A program made the position numbers and the translations under genes. This document shows, piece by piece, positions 7,535 to 12,927 of a DNA stretch of 12,927 nucleotides (positions within the stretch are counted from its first letter, which is position 1; each line of letters begins with the position of its first letter). The DNA is from an uncultured beta proteobacterium (lineage in GTDB: Bacteria; Pseudomonadota; Gammaproteobacteria; Burkholderiales; Burkholderiaceae): positions 1 to 12,927 of the forward strand of contig CAJAFJ010000227.1 in the NCBI GenBank assembly GCA_903938955.1, written 5' to 3'. The notes under the pieces are model-generated. The model worked only from the letters and a program-made list of their open reading frames with translations. It had not been told where the DNA came from and searched no databases.

Positions 7535-7551
7535 ATTAGGCTTTTCTTAAC
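7535..7551 (-). promoter_or_regulatory. Candidate response-regulator box facing the regulator gene
   Basis: Read on the - strand: GTTAAG, 5 bases, CCTAAT, i.e. two TTAA-like half-sites 11 bases apart. That is the layout bound by OmpR-family regulators of the PmrA/QseB group (PmrA-type half-sites resemble CTTAAG with 5-base spacing). It lies about 94 bases upstream of the regulator start. Ten bases of it (CGTTAAGAAA) recur exactly in the mirror box at 7585-7594. A further TTAA-containing palindrome, GTTAAC, sits nearby at 7521-7526 but out of 11-base phase. Confidence 0.55.
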
Positions 7552-7565
7552 GGGGACGGATGGAG

Positions 7566-7577
7566 CCCGGCGCCGGG
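7566..7577. repeat. 12-bp GC palindrome between the two boxes
   Basis: CCCGGCGCCGGG is a perfect palindrome located almost midway between the two response-regulator boxes. Its right end begins a run of seven G (7575-7581). It could insulate the two divergent promoters or bind another dimeric protein; no role is established. Confidence 0.4.
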
Positions 7578-7585
7578 GGGGCCGC

Positions 7586-7602
7586 GTTAAGAAAGCCTTA
7601 AT
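7586..7602 (+). promoter_or_regulatory. Candidate response-regulator box and promoter of the cytochrome operon
   Basis: Read on the + strand: GTTAAG, 5 bases (AAAGC), CTTAAT, two TTAA half-sites spaced 11 bases, in mirror orientation to the box at 7535-7551. It ends 47 bases before the first cytochrome start. A weak -10 candidate, TACGCT (7613-7618), begins 10 bases after the box, so the box would overlap the -35 position, as for activators of this family. An alternative -10, TTTTAT (7624-7629), would leave a leader too short for the ribosome site AAAGGAG at 7637-7643. Confidence 0.55.
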
Positions 7603-7649
7603 TCACCCCGACTACGCTCGGTGTTTTATAGAGCCCAAAGGAGTCCGTC

Positions 7650-8057
7650 ATGATGAAACGCTTCAACAAGTCCCAGCTGCTGGCCTGCGCCGCATTGGCC
7701 TTGCCCTTGCTGGCAAGCGCCGCCAATCCGATTCAGGACAGCTACCGCGCCCAAGCCAAGCGGGACAACCCCGCGTTCAAAGACTTCTCGGTGGCCGCCG
7801 GTCGACAACTGTATGCCACCAAGGTCGGCGAGTTCGCCTGCGCTTCCTGCCACACTGACTCGCCCCTGGCCGCGGGCAAACATGCCAAGACCAACAAGGA
7901 CATTTTGCCGCTGTCGCCCAGTGCCAATCCCAAGCGCTTCACCGATGTCGCCACCGTCGAGAAATGGTTCAAGCGCAATTGCAACGACGTCTTGAGCCGC
8001 GCCTGTACCGCCCAGGAAAAGGGCGATTTCATGGCCTACGTCTTGTCTGTCAAATAA
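7650..8057 (+). CDS. SHP-like monoheme cytochrome c (DUF1924)
   Basis: Periplasmic small c-type cytochrome of 135 residues, of the sphaeroides-heme-protein type. A signal peptide ends near Ala24 (ASA|AN). The single heme site is CASCH at 64-68. In place of a distal Met there is KRNCNDVLSRAC at 108-119, with Asn110 and Asn112 and Cys111/Cys119. In Rhodobacter sphaeroides SHP an Asn held in a small disulfide-bounded loop is the displaceable sixth ligand, which lets the heme bind O2 and NO; which Asn plays that part here is inferred. AAAGGAG (7637-7643) serves ATG 7650 or 7653. It is the first gene of the operon, followed 9 bases on by the diheme cytochrome. Likely job: terminal ligand-binding or oxidase-like acceptor of the chain (inference). 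Confidence 0.85.
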   Translation: MMKRFNKSQLLACAALALPLLASAANPIQDSYRAQAKRDNPAFKDFSVAAGRQLYATKVGEFACASCHTDSPLAAGKHAKTNKDILPLSPSANPKRFTDVATVEKWFKRNCNDVLSRACTAQEKGDFMAYVLSVK

Positions 8058-8066
8058 GGAGTTGTC

Positions 8067-8558
8067 ATGAAACGTTTTTCTTACCTGCTCGTCGCGTTGC
8101 TGGTCACCACGTCCTTCGGCGTGCATGCCGACGACCATAAATACAACGGCGAAAACCGGGGCAAGCCCGTCATGCCGGCGCAAGTCAATGCCAAATTCCA
8201 GCAGGAATGCGCCAGCTGCCACATGGCGTTTCCGCCCGGTTTGCTGCCCGCAGCCTCGTGGAGCAAGATGATGTCCGGGCTGGACAAGCACTTTGGGGTC
8301 GATGCCTCCATGACGCCCGCCGAGACCACTGAGGTCACGCAGTTTTTGACGAAGAACGCCTCCAACCGCTGGCCGGCTGCCAGTGCGCCTTTGCGCATCA
8401 CCGACGCCGCCTGGTTCAAGGCCAAGCACAACAGCCGCGAGGTGGCGCCCGAGGTCTGGAAGCGGGCGTCCATCAAGAGCCCCGCCAACTGCGCGGCCTG
8501 CCACACGGGGGCGGCCAAAGGTGACTTTAACGAGCACAACATCCGCATCCCCAAGTAA
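8067..8558 (+). CDS. Periplasmic diheme cytochrome c (DHC)
   Basis: A 163-residue periplasmic electron carrier. The signal peptide is probably cleaved after Ala21 (VHA|DD). There are two heme sites: CASCH at 48-52 and CAACH at 142-146. It has the tail NIRIPK. The region between the two sites, about 90 residues, is characteristic of DHC rather than of two tandem cytochrome c folds. In Rhodobacter sphaeroides DHC is a known electron partner of SHP, and the gene order here supports the same pairing. AAGGAG lies in the 9-base gap after the SHP stop, so the genes are co-translated from one message. Its sequence is clearly related to the C-terminal domain of the next gene (LLP.xSW, shared LRIT, then KSxANCxACH), showing a duplication within the operon. 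Confidence 0.92.
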   Translation: MKRFSYLLVALLVTTSFGVHADDHKYNGENRGKPVMPAQVNAKFQQECASCHMAFPPGLLPAASWSKMMSGLDKHFGVDASMTPAETTEVTQFLTKNASNRWPAASAPLRITDAAWFKAKHNSREVAPEVWKRASIKSPANCAACHTGAAKGDFNEHNIRIPK

Positions 8559-8587
8559 ACCTGTCCAGCCCACAAGGAACTGACACC

Positions 8588-9733
8588 ATGCAACGCACGC
8601 TGATCTGGGATATGCCGACCCGCCTGTTTCACTGGACGCTGGCTGCGAGCTTTGCTGGCGCTTGGCTCACCAGCGAGTCCGACACGTGGCTGGCGGTCCA
8701 CGTGTTTCTGGGTTACCTGATGCTGGGCTTGGTGGTGTTTCGATTGGTGTGGGGACTGGTGGGCACGCATTACGCCCGGTTTTCATCGTTCTGGTTCAGC
8801 CCCAAAGACGCGCTGCGGTACCTGCGCCAGATCATGGCGGGGCAGGCCAAGCGCCATGTCGGGCACAACCCGACCGGCAGCGTGGCCATTTACGGCTTGC
8901 TGTTGCTCACGGCGGTGGTCGGGCTGACCGGGTGGTTCACACTGGGCGCCGAAGAGCAGCAAGGGCTGGCTGCGGGCTGGATGAGCCTGGTGCAGGGGCG
9001 CACCTTCAAGAAACTGCATGAAGCGGCGGCCATGGTGATGCTGCTGCTGGTGATCGGCCACATCGCCGGGGTGGTGGTGGAAAGCATTTTGCACAAGGAA
9101 AACCTGGCCCGTGCCATGGTCAGCGGCACCAAGCTGGCCGACGTGGGCGCCCCGGCCGCGCAGCCCCGCCCGTGGGTCGCCGTGCTGATGGGGGTGTTGA
9201 TGGTCGTCTTTGCGGGCTGGTGGTTTATGTACGCCTGGCACGCGCCGGTGGAGGCGCAACTGGGCCGCGCCGAGGGCAGCATCAGCGCCCCCCACGTTGC
9301 CTTCGTGGGCGCCAAACTGCCCGACAACGCGCTGTGGAGTGATGAGTGTGGTAGCTGCCACCTGCCGTTTTATCCCGCGCTGTTGCCGAGTCGCTCCTGG
9401 ACGCGGATGCTGGCCGAACAAGACCGGCACTTTGGCACCGACCTGGGGCTGGATGAGCCGACCCGTGCCGCCTTGCTGGTGTTTTTAAAGGCCAACGCGG
9501 CCGAGCGGCACCTGACCGAGGCGGGCCTCAAGATCGACAACTCCCTGTCGCCCAATGCGGCGCCCTTGCGCATCACCGAAACCCCTTACTGGCTCAAAAA
9601 GCACCGGGAGATCACGGACGCTGATTGGCGGTCGCCCCAAGTCAAAAGCAAAGCCAATTGCGACGCCTGCCATCTGGATGCGCTGGACGGCACGTTTGAA
9701 GACGGCGCCATGCGGATGCCTCAGCGGGATTAA
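8588..9733 (+). CDS. Cytochrome b fused to a C-terminal diheme cytochrome c domain
   Basis: A 381-residue inner-membrane protein of two parts. Residues 1-216 are a cytochrome b561 / Ni-Fe-hydrogenase-type b subunit with five membrane segments at about 13-28, 36-58, 99-119, 143-168 and 196-216. Candidate b-heme ligands are His15, His38, His144 and His158. Residues about 235-381 are a DHC-like diheme domain with CGSCH (254-258) and CDACH (358-362), a related APLRIT segment and the tail AMRMPQR; it would lie in the periplasm. Predicted cofactors are two b and two c hemes. It probably oxidises quinol and hands electrons through its tethered hemes to free DHC and then SHP. AAGGA lies 9 bases before the ATG. 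Last gene of the operon, 29 bases after the DHC gene. Confidence 0.9.
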   Translation: MQRTLIWDMPTRLFHWTLAASFAGAWLTSESDTWLAVHVFLGYLMLGLVVFRLVWGLVGTHYARFSSFWFSPKDALRYLRQIMAGQAKRHVGHNPTGSVAIYGLLLLTAVVGLTGWFTLGAEEQQGLAAGWMSLVQGRTFKKLHEAAAMVMLLLVIGHIAGVVVESILHKENLARAMVSGTKLADVGAPAAQPRPWVAVLMGVLMVVFAGWWFMYAWHAPVEAQLGRAEGSISAPHVAFVGAKLPDNALWSDECGSCHLPFYPALLPSRSWTRMLAEQDRHFGTDLGLDEPTRAALLVFLKANAAERHLTEAGLKIDNSLSPNAAPLRITETPYWLKKHREITDADWRSPQVKSKANCDACHLDALDGTFEDGAMRMPQRD

Positions 9734-9804
9734 TTCATACGACCGAAGTTTTTTCTGGGTAAAAATGCTGTTTCAGAGCAAAATCTTGAAAAACGGAGGA
9801 AAAA
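9734..9804 (+). promoter_or_regulatory. AT-rich gap before the Fic gene
   Basis: This 71-base stretch is visibly poorer in GC than the genes around it, with T6 and several A4-A6 runs. It ends in a strong ribosome binding site, GGAGG (9796-9800), 4 bases before the Fic ATG if the trailing A run is counted. No good terminator hairpin follows the cytochrome operon, and no clear -35/-10 pair can be fixed, so the Fic gene may have its own promoter here or read through. Confidence 0.35.
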
Positions 9805-11337
9805 ATGGCCGGAAAGCTGCTGGGATACGAATTTCTGAGGGAACACCTCGATCTCCGTGCCTTCCCGTGCGCACGGCCAGCCCGTATAAGCAGCGTGACC
9901 AAAGTCTTGCAGCGTCTGGACGGAGTGGATGTTCCGGCGGCAGTGGCGCCCGCCACGCAGGCCCCGCTGGACCATATTTTGTTCGCGCTCAAACACGAAG
10001 GCATCAACCTGCAGGTGCTGGCCCAGTCCTTGCCCCAGATTGCGGCCGTCGACATCAGCGAAGCCTTTCGCAACAGCCCGGCCAGCAAGTACATCCGCAT
10101 CGCCGCCTACCTATGGGAGCAGTTCACCGGCCATGAGCTGGCAGGCTTGCCCAACGCCGCGGGCCCGTATGTGGACCTGTTCGATCCGAAGAAATACCTC
10201 ACCGGCCGACCCCGGCGCAATACCCGGTGGCGCGTGATCTTCAATGGTCTGGGAAACCTCCGGTATTGCCCCAGCATTGAGAGAACCAGTGCTATCACAG
10301 CCTTGTTGGCGCAGGACACGCTGAGCCGAGCCCAGGAATTCATCAACGGACTGGACCACGAGCTGCTGGACCGCACCATGAGCTGGTCGTATCTGAGCGA
10401 AACCGAAAGCTCGTTTGCCATTGAGAGCGAAAAGCCCACCACGCGTAAGGCCGAGGCCTTTGCGCAACTGCTGCGCCAGGCGCGCGACAAAACACCCATC
10501 ACCGAGGATTACCTGGTTGAACTGCAAAACCTCGCCGTGACCAACCCCCTGGATCAGGCCGTGCAGTTTCGCCACCGGCAGAACTGGCTGCGCGGCCCCG
10601 GCAGCGGCGTGCTGGGCATCACCTACGTGCCGCCCGCGCCGGAATGGGTGCCAGAGCTGATGCAGTCCATCATGGATTGGGTGAACGACCCGCCCCCCGG
10701 CCAGAGCGCGCTCGTCATCGGCGCCTTGGCCAGCTTTGCGTTTGTGTTCGTGCATCCGTTCATGGACGGCAACGGCCGCCTGTCGCGCTTTCTTTTTCAC
10801 AAAGCGGTCTGCCAGTCCGAAGTCCTCCAGCAGGGCCTGGTGCTGCCCATTTCGGTGGCGATGAAGCGCAACGAAGGCCAGTACCTGCAAGCGCTGAAAT
10901 CCTTCTCGGCCCCGGCGCGGCGCCTCTGGGAGGTCACGATGCGCGATGACGACCACTTTGATTTGAGGTTCACGGGCGATCCGTCCATCTACCGCTACTG
11001 GGACGCCACCCCCTGCGTCGAGTTTGGCCTGCGCATGGCCGAGCAGTCGCTGGAACTCGATTTGCGCCAGGAGACCGACTACCTGCAGAAATACGATGCC
11101 ATCTGGCGCCGGGTCAACGAGCGCATCGACCTGAACAGCAACGCCTTGTCGCTGCTGGTGCGCTTGTGTCTTCAGAATGAAGGTCGCCTCTCAAGCGGCA
11201 AACACAAGAGCTTTTTGGCCAAAGGCTACCCGGAGGAGATGCTGGCGACGGTTGAATCAATTGCCATGTCCGTGATGACCGGGCGTGATGAGGCGGCGGA
11301 TGAGGTTGATGGAATTGCGCCTTATCAGGCCGGATAA
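9805..11337 (+). CDS. Fic-domain protein (probable AMPylating enzyme)
   Basis: A 510-residue cytoplasmic protein. The Fic core holds the full motif HPFMDGNGRLSR (317-328), matching HxFx(D/E)GNGRxxR with the catalytic His at 317, so nucleotidyl (normally AMP) transfer from ATP to a target hydroxyl is expected. The flap region GITYVPPAPEW (271-281) is typical. N-terminal to it, at 203-208, lies SFAIES, which fits the inhibitory-helix pattern (S/T)xxxE(G/N) except for Ser at the last place. This suggests a class II enzyme held off by its own N-terminal part, with possible loss of tight control. The first about 150 residues and the last about 130 are helical and unassigned. The start is firm: GGAGGA lies just before the ATG. 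It stands alone, 71 bases after the cytochrome operon with no visible antitoxin partner; the target is unknown. Confidence 0.9.
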   Translation: MAGKLLGYEFLREHLDLRAFPCARPARISSVTKVLQRLDGVDVPAAVAPATQAPLDHILFALKHEGINLQVLAQSLPQIAAVDISEAFRNSPASKYIRIAAYLWEQFTGHELAGLPNAAGPYVDLFDPKKYLTGRPRRNTRWRVIFNGLGNLRYCPSIERTSAITALLAQDTLSRAQEFINGLDHELLDRTMSWSYLSETESSFAIESEKPTTRKAEAFAQLLRQARDKTPITEDYLVELQNLAVTNPLDQAVQFRHRQNWLRGPGSGVLGITYVPPAPEWVPELMQSIMDWVNDPPPGQSALVIGALASFAFVFVHPFMDGNGRLSRFLFHKAVCQSEVLQQGLVLPISVAMKRNEGQYLQALKSFSAPARRLWEVTMRDDDHFDLRFTGDPSIYRYWDATPCVEFGLRMAEQSLELDLRQETDYLQKYDAIWRRVNERIDLNSNALSLLVRLCLQNEGRLSSGKHKSFLAKGYPEEMLATVESIAMSVMTGRDEAADEVDGIAPYQAG

Positions 11338-11505
11338 AGGGGTAGCGGCTTGGCAGCGGTAGCCGACGTTCAGGGGGCGCAATCCACTTGAATTTCATTA
11401 GCGCCTAGGTGTCAACGGGTCCCTACAACCATTGCAGCGCAGTCCGACAGACAGAAGTCTCCGCGATCAGCACAATTGATGCCCTCATATGGCAAGGAGA
11501 CCAAA

Positions 11506-12390
11506 ATGCAAAATCCAAAATCGACCCTGATCGACCTCGAAACGAAGTTTTGGCAGTCGATGGTGGACCACGAGACCGATGTGGCACTCAACCTGCTCTG
11601 CGAGCCGGCGCTCATGGTCAGCGCGCATGGCGCGATGAAATTCGACCACGCGGGCTACCGCCAGATGGCTGAGCACGGCACCATGGTGGTCAAGTCGTTT
11701 GAACTCAGCGGCATGGAGGTCGTGTTTCCGAACGACGCGACGGCGATTCTTTCCTACCGCGTCAAGCAGGGCGTCGCGCCGCGTGGCCAGGGTATCACCA
11801 CGGAACAGGAGATGCACGACACCTCGACCTGGGTCAAGACCGACCATGGCTGGCGCTGTGCCATGCACACGGAGACGCCGATCAAGAAGCCCGACATGGC
11901 CAGCAAGAACACGATCTGTCTGTGGTTTGACGGCACCGCCGTTGACGCCGCCAAGTTCTATGCCGAGACCTTCCCCGACAGCGCGGTGGGCGCCATCTTG
12001 CGCGCACCGGGCGACTACCCCGACGGCAAGCAAGGCGATGTCCTCACGGTCGAGTTCACCGTGGTCGGCATCCCCTGCGTCGGGCTCAATGGCGGCCCAG
12101 CGTTCAAGCACAACGAGGCGTTCTCGTTTCAGATCGCAACCGACGACCAGATGGAGACCGACCGCCTGTGGAACGCAATCATCAGCAATGGCGGGCAGGA
12201 AAGCGAGTGCGGCTGGTGCAAAGACCGGTGGGGCCTGTCGTGGCAGATCACCCCACGCGCCCTCATCGCAGCGATTTCCGACCCCGATCCTGCCGTGGCC
12301 AAGCGCGTGTTTGACGCGATGATGACGATGGGAAAGATTGACATCGCCACGATCGAGGCAGCGCGGCGTGAAGCCGTTGCATCGAAATAG
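11506..12390 (+). CDS. NTF2-like (DUF4440/SnoaL type) + PhnB-like VOC fusion protein
   Basis: A 294-residue cytoplasmic protein with two parts normally found as separate proteins. Residues about 1-128 look like a DUF4440/SnoaL-type NTF2 fold (LETKFWQSMVDHETDVAL, then TSTWVKTDHGWRCAMHTETP). Residues about 131-294 are a PhnB-like vicinal-oxygen-chelate domain (often labelled '3-demethylubiquinone-9 3-methyltransferase', a label that is usually unproven): NTICLWFDG, FYAETFPDS, NGGPAFKHNEAF (195-206) and CGWCKDRWGLSWQITP (235-250). The substrate cannot be told. ATG 11506 is chosen because AAGGAG lies 6 bases upstream; longer frames from TTG 11476 or ATG 11479 lack a ribosome site. The junction falls at Met131 (ATG 11896), exactly where a free-standing VOC protein would start. 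Its stop lies 8 bases from the convergent radA stop. Confidence 0.82.
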   Translation: MQNPKSTLIDLETKFWQSMVDHETDVALNLLCEPALMVSAHGAMKFDHAGYRQMAEHGTMVVKSFELSGMEVVFPNDATAILSYRVKQGVAPRGQGITTEQEMHDTSTWVKTDHGWRCAMHTETPIKKPDMASKNTICLWFDGTAVDAAKFYAETFPDSAVGAILRAPGDYPDGKQGDVLTVEFTVVGIPCVGLNGGPAFKHNEAFSFQIATDDQMETDRLWNAIISNGGQESECGWCKDRWGLSWQITPRALIAAISDPDPAVAKRVFDAMMTMGKIDIATIEAARREAVASK

Positions 12391-12401
12391 GCCGCGGCCT
12401 A
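12388..12401. repeat. 14-bp palindrome spanning both convergent stop codons
   Basis: TAGGCCGCGGCCTA is a perfect palindrome. Its left TAG is the stop of the + strand fusion gene and its right end, read on the - strand, is the TAG stop of radA. As RNA it can form a 5-bp stem with a CGCG loop, too short and without a good U-run for a confident bidirectional terminator. Confidence 0.5.
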
Positions 12402-12927
12402 AAACCCCCGCACGATCTCCATCGCCTGCTCCACGCGCTCCACGGCGTGGATGGTCAGGCCTTCAATCGGCTTCCTGGGCGCATTGGCTTTGGGCACTAC
12501 CGCTACGCTAAAACCCAGCTTGGCGGCTTCTTTCAGCCGCTCCTGGCCGCGTGGCGCTGGCCGCACTTCACCCGCCAGCCCGACTTCGCCAAAGGCAAAA
12601 AAGCCCTTGGGCAGCGGCTTGCCGCGCAGGCTTGAGGTGATGGCCAGCAGCACCGCCAAGTCAGCCGCCGGTTCGCTGATGCGCACACCGCCCACAGCAT
12701 TCACAAACACGTCTTGGTCCATGCAGGCGACACCAGCATGGCGGTGCAGCACCGCCAGCAGCATGGCCAGGCGGTCTTTGTCCAGGCCGACGCTGAGGCG
12801 TTTGGGCGACGGCCCGGCGCTGTCCACCAGCGCCTGAATCTCCACCAGCATCGGGCGCGTGCCCTCCAGCGTGACCATCACGCAACTGCCGGGCACTGGC
12901 TCGCTGTGCTGGCTTAAAAAGATGGCG
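12399..12927 (-). CDS. radA: DNA repair protein RadA/Sms (N-terminal part outside window)
   Basis: The C-terminal part, about 175 residues, of RadA (Sms), a RecA-related ATPase/helicase that drives branch migration and helps resolve recombination intermediates. The frame is open to the right edge (reading AIFLSQHSEP before the first listed residues), so the zinc finger, Walker motifs and KNRFG motif lie outside. What is seen is the Lon-protease-like domain: VMVTLEGTRPMLVEIQALVD, LSVGLDKDRLAMLLAVL, DVFVNAVGGVRISEPAADL, and the ending GEVGLAGEVRPAPRGQERLKEA, all close to the standard RadA pattern. The C-terminus is complete (stop TAG at 12401-12399). It converges on the VOC fusion gene with 8 bases between the two stops. 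Confidence 0.94.
   Translation of the reverse strand, partial: AIFLSQHSEPVPGSCVMVTLEGTRPMLVEIQALVDSAGPSPKRLSVGLDKDRLAMLLAVLHRHAGVACMDQDVFVNAVGGVRISEPAADLAVLLAITSSLRGKPLPKGFFAFGEVGLAGEVRPAPRGQERLKEAAKLGFSVAVVPKANAPRKPIEGLTIHAVERVEQAMEIVRGF

Noticed and set aside
7607..7627. CCGA...TCGG followed by TTTT as an intrinsic terminator before the cytochrome operon
   Set aside because: The stem is only 4 bp, and the site lies between the regulatory box and the ribosome site, where a promoter -10 is more likely.
7626..8573. Long - strand open frame (315 codons) opposite the SHP and DHC genes
   Set aside because: It is fully antisense to two well-supported heme proteins with signal peptides, CxxCH motifs and ribosome sites, and its translation shows no recognisable domain.
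10111..10956. - strand open frame (281 codons) opposite the Fic gene
   Set aside because: It lies wholly within the Fic core including HPFMDGNGRLSR; no domain is seen in the opposite reading.
11338..11505. Small gene or terminator in the gap after fic
   Set aside because: No open frame with a ribosome site and no stem with a U-run; only a 5-bp CGGCT/AGCCG pair near 11349-11368.
11485..12111. - strand open frame opposite the NTF2-VOC fusion
   Set aside because: It is antisense to two recognisable domains and has no start signal.

Overview
The window reads as chromosomal DNA of a betaproteobacterium, most likely a Comamonadaceae member of the Rhodoferax/Polaromonas type. This is an inference from protein content: an ilvE / CHCC zinc-finger / waaF block, a TpsB-SapC pair, and a QseBC-like two-component system beside a sphaeroides-heme-protein (SHP) type cytochrome cluster. 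It also fits the dense, fairly GC-rich coding. No database search was possible. The window holds 14 protein genes, two of them cut by the edges. There are no RNA genes, CRISPR arrays or insertion sequences, and no gene-free stretch longer than about 230 bases.

Layout. (1) 1-2269, + strand: the 3' part of a two-partner-secretion outer-membrane transporter (TpsB/ShlB family), then a SapC-family protein. (2) 2349-4546, - strand: a tight operon ilvE, CHCC zinc-finger protein, waaF, covering branched-chain amino acid transamination and LPS inner-core heptose transfer. (3) 4774-5397, + strand: a secreted glycine-zipper 2TM protein whose stop lies 5 bases from the convergent kinase gene. (4) 5403-7441, - strand: an OmpR-type response regulator and a QseC-like histidine kinase, overlapping by ATGA. 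(5) 7650-9733, + strand, divergent from the regulator: a three-gene cytochrome operon made of an SHP-like monoheme cytochrome c, a periplasmic diheme cytochrome c (DHC), and a membrane cytochrome b fused to a second DHC-like diheme domain. (6) 9805-11337, + strand: a Fic-domain (AMPylation-type) protein. (7) 11506-12390, + strand: an NTF2-like plus PhnB-like (VOC) fusion protein. (8) 12399-12927, - strand: the C-terminal part of RadA/Sms.

How the parts work together. The most coherent module is 5403-9733. The regulator and kinase face the cytochrome operon across a short intergenic region. That region carries two head-to-head copies of a response-regulator-like box (GTTAAG-N5-CYTAAT), one pointing at each transcription unit, with a GC palindrome between them. 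I infer that the two-component system controls both itself and the cytochrome chain. Electrons would run from the quinol pool through cytochrome b (predicted 2 b hemes), its tethered diheme domain and free DHC (2 c hemes each) to the SHP-type heme protein, whose family binds small ligands such as O2 and NO. The tpsB-sapC pair suggests a surface-protein export locus continuing to the left. The remaining genes look like housekeeping or single accessory genes.
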